Source: Pseudomonadota bacterium (GTDB lineage Bacteria; Pseudomonadota; Alphaproteobacteria; Acetobacterales; Acetobacteraceae). From it: DNA of 64,000 nt. A program made the position numbers and the translations under genes. Position 1 is the stretch's first letter; each line of letters begins with the position of its first letter. The stretch spans positions 62,001 through 126,000 of the forward strand of contig JAKBAD010000006.1 in assembly GCA_021809435.1 (NCBI GenBank). Reading direction: 5' to 3'. The notes below the pieces were generated by a model. The model was not told the origin of the DNA. It saw only the letters and a program-made list of their open reading frames with translations, and searched no databases. Of the stretch, positions 58,801 through 64,000 are shown in pieces.

Positions 58801-58837
58801 CCGAGCGCCGGTGGCGTTCAAGCCAGGCCTGCAGCAT
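55811..58837 (-). CDS. RND efflux transporter permease (HAE1/AcrB-like)
   Basis: LPIGLYPQTDFPRVRVMVDTGNQPAQQMVTQVTQPIEQAVRAVPGV; 1008 aa, about 12 TM. Confidence 0.95.
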   Translation of the reverse strand: MLQAWLERHRRSALTLAFLVALAGLWAAFSLPIGLYPQTDFPRVRVMVDTGNQPAQQMVTQVTQPIEQAVRAVPGVVDVNSITSRGSAEILVDFNWGTAMTGATQAVQGAIAQLLPSLPAGATYQVLHMDPTVFPFMAFALTSDKVPPATLQDIAKLRLVPLLSGLAGVSQVQVQGGDTGEIEVQADPARLAAYHLTLGDLNTAITNANVLQAVGQVSDHDLLYLLMADNPLQSAADVARVVVRGGPKGVVRVGDVASVKLGAMPQLYRVSANGKQAVTVLLFLQPGGNMVAVAKAARGALKAFAPQLPPGIALSTWYDQSTLVTASAASVRDAIVIGVALAGLVLFAFLRNWRVTFLALLIVPAALSAAVLVLSVLGLSFNIMTLGGLAASVGLVIDDVIVMIEHLAKYSAGKLGHGWVMGAGARFWRPLTGSSAATLLVFAPLGFLSGVTGTFFKALSLTMAATLLASWALTAFVVPLLAERLVDFRQLHEGGEDRLSRGHRRVLERLFAKPLWLGGIGLVVAAVGGLSLAYVPTGFMPDIDEGGFVLDYQTNPGTSLGETAREIGQVEAILRADPAVESFSTRIGAGFGGDLAEPNTGDIVVHLVPQNQRPGVDEVMNRIGDRIAAKVPGVNTDLHQLIGDELGDMTGVPQPIDVRLAGTSFATLAATAQRVADAITPIKGVNSVVNGVTPAGDAIDITIDPVRAALHGLDPAAITAQLNTALAGSLAGQTQGTLIARGIRVRMDPTLANTTDSLARLPISTPTGALVPLGALANFKVEQGQPEITRDNLAQVVDVTARLDGRGLNAGIADVKAALAKPGVLGPGVTYTLGGVYAQQQAAFAGLLRVFLAALAAEFLLLLFLYERFSWAVVVMGLSLLSTGAVFAGLYVTGIPLNITALMGLVMIIGIATEMAIFYVSEFQRLLSDMPLREALVQAATTRLRPIAMTTLAAILTLMPLALKLGQGAGMQQPLAIAIISGLIVQFPMVLGALPVLLGLIEQSRAKR

Positions 58838-59874
58838 TATTGCCCGGCCCGCACGGCCATGCCGTCGCTCAATTGGTACGCCCCGGTGGTGATCAGCGGG
58901 CCCGTCACCGCAAAGCCCGGCTTGAGCACCAGCTCATTGCCGCTGGCGCCCAGCACGGTCACATTCACGCGGTGCGCGAGGCCGTCCGTTCCTTGTTCAA
59001 AAACATAATCTCCCGCCTCATCATTTTGCACCGCATCGCGCGGAACCGGATAGCCGGTGAGCGTTCCGGCCTCGATGTCGGCGCGCACCCCTTCGCCAAT
59101 CGGCGCGGGGGTGGGCAGCGCCACCATCACATCCACCAGCCCGGTCTGCGCATCCAGCGCCGCGGCGCGCGCGTTCACGGTGGCGGCCAGGGTGCGGTTG
59201 TCATCCAGCAGCGTCACGCTCACTGGTGCGCCGGGGCCTATGCCGCCCGCCTCATCCAGCGGCACGCCAAGCAGCGCCTGGGGGGTGGCCGTGGCGGCCA
59301 GGGTGAATAGCGCCGTACCGGCGGGTATATCCGCGCCGGGCGTGGCGCTGAGGGTGGTAATCACCCCGGCCACGGGGGATTTGAGCGCATAGCCGGTACC
59401 GGCGCCCGTTTCGGCGAGGGCGGCCAACTGGGCGCGCGCATCGCCCAGCGTTTGGCTGGCGGCGGCAAGGTCGGCGTTGGTCGCCAAATGTTGGGCCAGC
59501 AGTGCCTGGGTGTGGGCAAGTCCGGCCTTGGCGGCGGCCACGGCATTCTGGGCCTTGCGCAGTTCGGCGGCGGCTTGCGGGTCGGGCAGGATCTCGGCCA
59601 GAATCTGTCCGCGGGTCACCGCCCCGCCGGCGGTCACGTCAACCTGCCCCACAATGCCTGTGGCGGGCAGCAAAATCTGGCGTGCCGCCGCGCCCGCCAC
59701 CACGCTGCCCTCGGCCTCCACATCGCGCGGCAGGGTTGCCAGTGTCAGCTTCATGGTGGCCACCGCCACGCTGGGCGCGGGGTCTGGGGCGGGGCGCGTT
59801 GCGGGGCGCAGCGCCAACCAGCCCGCCAGCGCCAGTCCGCTGGCGGCGGCGGTTGTCCAAACAAGTTTTTTCAT
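58837..59874 (-). CDS. RND periplasmic adaptor (HlyD/MFP)
   Basis: AAARQILLPATGIVGQVDVTAGGAVTRGQILAEI, YALKSPVAGVITTLSATPGADIPAGTALFTL. Confidence 0.92.
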   Translation of the reverse strand: MKKLVWTTAAASGLALAGWLALRPATRPAPDPAPSVAVATMKLTLATLPRDVEAEGSVVAGAAARQILLPATGIVGQVDVTAGGAVTRGQILAEILPDPQAAAELRKAQNAVAAAKAGLAHTQALLAQHLATNADLAAASQTLGDARAQLAALAETGAGTGYALKSPVAGVITTLSATPGADIPAGTALFTLAATATPQALLGVPLDEAGGIGPGAPVSVTLLDDNRTLAATVNARAAALDAQTGLVDVMVALPTPAPIGEGVRADIEAGTLTGYPVPRDAVQNDEAGDYVFEQGTDGLAHRVNVTVLGASGNELVLKPGFAVTGPLITTGAYQLSDGMAVRAGQ

Positions 59875-61175
59875 GTGCGCGGCTCCGTCACCGGGGGCAG
59901 GCCAATGCCCGCCAGCGTGGCCAGCGAGAGCGTGGCCGTGTCGATCTGTTCATGCAGTAAAATCGCTGTCCGGCGGCGCTCACCCGCCGTGGTGATGAAA
60001 TCGGTCTCGGCGCGCGCATCCAGTGCCCCGGCGGCAAAGGCGGCGCGCGCTTCGGCGGCGGCCGTTTCGGCGGCGGTGGCCGCCGCATCGGCCTGCGCGG
60101 CTTCCGGCTCCAGCCGGGACAGGGCCGCGTTCAGGCTCATCACCCCGGCCGTCGCGTCATCTAGGCTGGCCTGATATTGCGCGCGCAGCACGGCCCGCGT
60201 GGCCATGGCGGCCTCGATGGCCGGGCGGTTATGCGAAAACAGCGGCAGGGTGAGCGAGAGTTGCGGCCCGGCGCTCACCACGTTCGAGGTATCGCGCCCG
60301 CCCGCCGCGCCCAGGCTGACTGGCAGAAACTGCGCCAGAATAGCGGCACGCAGCTTGGCGTCGGCCTGCTCGTAGCCGTAGCGCAGGGCCAGCAGGTCGG
60401 GCCGGCGGGTGGGCAGGCTGGCCAGTGCCGCCTGTGCCACGGCCGGGGCAATGGCGGGCGGCGCGCCGGGGGCGATGTGCAATGCCGTGCCCGGCGCCAG
60501 GTCGAGCAGGCTGTCGAGTTGGTCCAAATCCTGCGCGCGCGTGGCGATGGCGCTGTTTCTTGCTCCCTCGACCGCCGCCAAAGCCGCGTCGGCCGCCGCC
60601 TGGTCGGCCAGCGTCAAATTTCCGGCCGTTACTTCCGCCGCCACGGTTGCGCTCTCGGCACGCAGCGCCGCGTCATCGGCGTCCAACGATGCCAGTATCG
60701 CCTCATCGGCGCGCAGGCTCACGCAGAGCTGTTCAGCCTGCGCCGCCACCTGCCATTCCTGCCATAAAATCCCGGCATCCACTTGGTTTACCCCGGCCTT
60801 GGCGGCGGCGCGGTCGGCCCGGTAGGTCACCAGCGCCGAGAGATCTTGCGTCAACCCCGCCGAAATCGCCGGCATGGCGCCGGGGCCGCTGAGCAGGGCC
60901 GCGAACCCGCCGCTGATTACCGGATCAGGTGGCCGCCCCGCGGCCAGCAGCTCCGCCGCCGCCACCCCGCGCGCCGCCCGCGCCGCCACCAGTGCCGGGT
61001 CATGGCGCACGGCCAAGGCCCCTATATCGGCCAGAGCCAGGGCGTGGCCGCCACCCGGGGCGGGCATAAACTCAGCCCCCGTACTCAAAGGCAATGGGTG
61101 ATAAACCGAACATCCAACCAGCGCCGCGAGGCATGAAAACCGCCCATAACGCACAAAAGCCTGAACTGTCTTCAT
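59871..61175 (-). CDS. TolC family outer-membrane efflux protein
   Basis: Lipoprotein-like signal LVGCSVYHPLPLS; TolC-like helical repeats LPTRRPDLLALRYGYEQADAKLRAAILAQFLPVSLG. Confidence 0.9.
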   Translation of the reverse strand: MKTVQAFVRYGRFSCLAALVGCSVYHPLPLSTGAEFMPAPGGGHALALADIGALAVRHDPALVAARAARGVAAAELLAAGRPPDPVISGGFAALLSGPGAMPAISAGLTQDLSALVTYRADRAAAKAGVNQVDAGILWQEWQVAAQAEQLCVSLRADEAILASLDADDAALRAESATVAAEVTAGNLTLADQAAADAALAAVEGARNSAIATRAQDLDQLDSLLDLAPGTALHIAPGAPPAIAPAVAQAALASLPTRRPDLLALRYGYEQADAKLRAAILAQFLPVSLGAAGGRDTSNVVSAGPQLSLTLPLFSHNRPAIEAAMATRAVLRAQYQASLDDATAGVMSLNAALSRLEPEAAQADAAATAAETAAAEARAAFAAGALDARAETDFITTAGERRRTAILLHEQIDTATLSLATLAGIGLPPVTEPRT

Positions 61176-61192
61176 TACTCGCTAGCCTGCCT

Positions 61193-61543
61193 TCAAGAAT
61201 GCAGTGTCTTGAGATAGGCGATAATGTCTTGTGCGTCGGATTGCGTCAATTTCCCGCGCCAAGCCGGCATGGGGGCATCGAGAGGCTCGTCGGTTTCATC
61301 GCGCGCATCGAGAATGGCGCGCAACAGCAGCTTGTCATTGTTGTGGTAAGTTGTCTCAAGGCCGGGGGCGCGTAAATCAGCAGATACGGCGCTACCAAAG
61401 TGAACACCGCCGGCGCCGCTGGCCAGATGGCACGCGCTGCAATGCGCCAGGAAAAGCTCTTTGCCGTGCTGAATATTCTTCGCCATGGCCGCTGACGAGA
61501 GCGACGCGCCTAAAATCAGCCCCATAATCACGCCACGTATCAC
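61193..61543 (-). CDS. c-type cytochrome
   Basis: Signal peptide; CSACH heme motif; MPAWRGKLTQSDAQDIIAYLKTL. Confidence 0.92.
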   Translation of the reverse strand: MIRGVIMGLILGASLSSAAMAKNIQHGKELFLAHCSACHLASGAGGVHFGSAVSADLRAPGLETTYHNNDKLLLRAILDARDETDEPLDAPMPAWRGKLTQSDAQDIIAYLKTLHS

Positions 61544-61639
61544 CGTTCAACTCCTTTCCCGCTTGTACCCAAGCTTACGAAAAACCAAGATGTCACTCCA
61601 GAGTACATCGCCAAGTATTTCATGAAGTTACTGCAAACT

Positions 61640-63040
61640 TCATACCATGGATGAGCCCACCCGCGCCACGGACGGCAAATCGGCCCTGACAAGCAGGCCG
61701 GGATGATTATCGAGCAGGGTAACTGTGCCGTCATGCATGGTGATGATGGCGCGAATGAGCGGCAGGCCCAGACCATGGCCGGCGCTGTGGCGGCTGCGAT
61801 CGAGGCGCGCAAATCTTTGAAACACACGCTCCCGCTCAGCCTCGGGAATTCCTGGCCCGGCATCCGCCATTTCGATTCGTGCCAGCCCCTCTGGCGTGCG
61901 CGTCAGCGACAGCCGCATCGCGGTTCCCGATGGGCAATGACGAATGGCGTTTTCAATCAGATTGACCAGCATCTGCACCAGCAAGGCGCGATCTCCCCGG
62001 ACCCACAAGGGGGTGGGCGCTTCGACCGAGAGGATCTGCCCCTCATCCGCCGCGACATCCAGGAACTCCTCTCCCACAGTGCGCACCAGCTCGCCCAGCT
62101 CGAGTACCGTGAAGCCGCCTTGCATGGCGCCGGCCTCCACCTCGGCCAGCCGTAAAAGTGCCGCGAACATGGAAATAACAATATCCGTCTGGGCCAGCGC
62201 GGCTTCCAGCGCCGTCTCCAAGTCTAAATCATGATGTATCTTGGCCCGGCGGGCGATACGCTGCAATCGCTCCTGCAGCCGCGCAAGCGGCGCGCGCAGA
62301 TCATGTGCGATGTCGTTGGTCACCTGCCGCGCGTTTTCCACAAGGCGTTCGAGCATATCGAGCACGTTGTTGAGGTCCTTGGTGAGCACATCGAGTTCGT
62401 CGTCTATACCATAGGATTCAATCCGGCGTGACAGATCGCCGGTCATGATGTCCGCGCTGGCGTCTGAAATCGCCCGCACACGCTTGAGGCTATAGCTGGC
62501 GATTGTCAGGCTGGCCAGCAAGCCCAACCCGATCATGGCGCCAAAAACGATGGCGAAAATAACCGCGATATGACGATTGAGCGCGGCAAAAACCGAGGCA
62601 TCCTCGCCGATGAACAGCATATCACCATTGGTGAGCGGCGCGCCAATACCATCGATGCGTGAAACACCAGCGGGCATCGATAAATCCTGCAGGCGGGTGA
62701 TGCTGTGCCATGTTTGGGGATGATCTGGCATGGGCATGGAGGAGACGATAATTTTGCCGTCTCTGCCGGCCAGCGCATAAAACGTATGATCCGCGCCCTG
62801 CGTGATGGTTAGCCGGATTTCCTGAGCGACGGAAAGCTGGTCGGATATGGCATCGGAAAGTATGTCTTCACGGTCACCCGCGACGATAGGCGCCAACTCC
62901 CGGTAGGCGGCCTGACCGGTGGCGACATAAATCAGCGCGAACACGATGACCGCCCCGATGGTGGAAAATAACGTACCTAGCACGGCAAGCCTGAAGCTGG
63001 CCATGCGCACCAGCCTGCCGCGCTCGGGTGATCCGCTCAC
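61640..63040 (-). CDS. Sensor histidine kinase (HAMP + HisKA + HATPase)
   Basis: NDIAHDLRAPLARLQ, NLIENAIRHCPSG, DAGPGIPEAERERVFQRF, GHGLGLPLIRAI. Confidence 0.95.
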   Translation of the reverse strand: MSGSPERGRLVRMASFRLAVLGTLFSTIGAVIVFALIYVATGQAAYRELAPIVAGDREDILSDAISDQLSVAQEIRLTITQGADHTFYALAGRDGKIIVSSMPMPDHPQTWHSITRLQDLSMPAGVSRIDGIGAPLTNGDMLFIGEDASVFAALNRHIAVIFAIVFGAMIGLGLLASLTIASYSLKRVRAISDASADIMTGDLSRRIESYGIDDELDVLTKDLNNVLDMLERLVENARQVTNDIAHDLRAPLARLQERLQRIARRAKIHHDLDLETALEAALAQTDIVISMFAALLRLAEVEAGAMQGGFTVLELGELVRTVGEEFLDVAADEGQILSVEAPTPLWVRGDRALLVQMLVNLIENAIRHCPSGTAMRLSLTRTPEGLARIEMADAGPGIPEAERERVFQRFARLDRSRHSAGHGLGLPLIRAIITMHDGTVTLLDNHPGLLVRADLPSVARVGSSMV

Positions 63041-63720
63041 GCTGGCGTGTCCGCCGAGATCCGATAGCCGGAGCCACGAATGGTTTGGATCAGCTCCCTT
63101 GAAAAGCCCCGGTCTATCTTGAGGCGAATACGGGAAATATGAGACTCGACCAATTTTGTTTGTGGGTCAAAGTGATAGTCCCATACCGCCTCCAATAACA
63201 TTGTGCGCGTCACCACCACCCCGGCGTTGAGCATCAGATACTCCAGCAATCTGAACTCGCGGGGCTTGAGGGGGATACGTTGTCCGCCTCTGGTGGCGCT
63301 CTGGGTCAGGCGGTTGAGTGTCAGATCGCCAACCTTGAGCAGGCTTTGATCGGATTTGAAGGTCTTACGGCGCCGCACGGCCTCAATGCGCGCAAGTAAT
63401 TCCGGCACGGCGAAGGGTTTGACGATGTAATCATCAGCTCCCGCGCGCAAACCGCGCACCCGTTCATCCACCCGGCCCAATGCCGTAATCATGATCACCG
63501 ATGTCGTGATCTGCATCGAACGCAATGCCTGGACGACGCCCAGCCCATCAAGATGTGGTAACATACGGTCGATCAGGAATAGGTCAAAATCACCGGTCGC
63601 CGCCTGCATCAGCCCGTCGCGACCATTTTCCGCCAGCGCCACCTCGTACCCCTCGGCCTCCAGTTCCCCGGCCAGAAAGCCTCTCATTTCATCATCATCC
63701 TCGATGACCAGAATACGCAT
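63037..63720 (-). CDS. OmpR/PhoB-type response regulator
   Basis: ILVIEDDDEMRGFL, DLFLIDRMLPHLDGLGV, wHTH LKPREFRLLEYLMLNAGVVVTRTMLLEAVW. Confidence 0.95.
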   Translation of the reverse strand: MRILVIEDDDEMRGFLAGELEAEGYEVALAENGRDGLMQAATGDFDLFLIDRMLPHLDGLGVVQALRSMQITTSVIMITALGRVDERVRGLRAGADDYIVKPFAVPELLARIEAVRRRKTFKSDQSLLKVGDLTLNRLTQSATRGGQRIPLKPREFRLLEYLMLNAGVVVTRTMLLEAVWDYHFDPQTKLVESHISRIRLKIDRGFSRELIQTIRGSGYRISADTPA

Positions 63721-64000
63721 CAATGACTCACATTTTCAAGCGCGCGCGCCCTGGTGGGAGGGCCGAAAGCGCCGATGATGATGACGGCGATTGCCATTGT
63801 CACGCCAATGAACACCGCAATCGCGGGTACGCCGCCGTTATTGAGAAAATATCCAACCGCCAACCCGGCAAAGGCCGCTGACAGGCGGCTCCAGGAATAA
63901 ACGAACCCAACGCCGCGCGCGCGCACATGGGTCGGAAACAGCTCCGCCTGGTAGGCATGAAACGCGCTCGACATGATATTGGCCGCCACGGTGAACAAGA
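63720..64000 (-). CDS. MFS transporter, C-terminal part (runs off window end)
   Basis: YQAELFPTHVRARGVGFVYSWSRLSAAFAGLAVGYFL typical MFS TM11 region. Confidence 0.85.
   Translation of the reverse strand, partial: LFTVAANIMSSAFHAYQAELFPTHVRARGVGFVYSWSRLSAAFAGLAVGYFLNNGGVPAIAVFIGVTMAIAVIIIGAFGPPTRARALENVSH

Overview
High-GC (probably alphaproteobacterial, Acetobacteraceae/Rhodospirillales-like; taxonomy is inference) 64 kb accessory or catabolic region, read by eye with the ORF track. Left to right: (1) sugar-acid/uronate uptake and oxidation locus (RraA-like partial, OprB porin, PotABCD-type ABC importer, uronate-dehydrogenase-like SDR, SMP-30 lactonase, GntR); (2) a putative sigma54-controlled amine-catabolic regulon (ferredoxin + ferredoxin reductase; APC permease, two glutamine-synthetase-like ligases, P450, class I GATase, PAS protein, sigma54 activator) with -24/-12 promoters and a shared upstream motif on two separate transcripts; (3) a complete phenylacetate (paa) cluster with PaaX and TetR regulators; (4) a FAD monooxygenase; (5) a Fap-like candidate functional-amyloid/secretion locus: stand-alone exported C39 peptidase, four small exported proteins (three with a double-glycine motif) and a divergent coiled-coil/beta-barrel FapF-like protein, again with a -24/-12 promoter; (6) a XylR/DmpR-type V4R sigma54 activator beside a VanAB-like Rieske oxygenase with its own -24/-12 promoter and an 18-bp direct repeat; (7) YeeE/YedE pair plus arsenic resistance operon; (8) a decayed region with a truncated alcohol dehydrogenase; (9) a glycan-type cluster (DUF4214 proteins, two glycosyltransferases, sulfotransferase, ferredoxin, SGNH protein); (10) a peptide-deformylase-like protein with altered metal motifs; (11) RND efflux, cytochrome c, two-component system and a partial MFS gene. 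No rRNA, tRNA, CRISPR or intact IS element was recognised. The strongest candidates for something undescribed are the Fap-like GG-motif locus and the sigma54/P450/gamma-glutamyl regulon.
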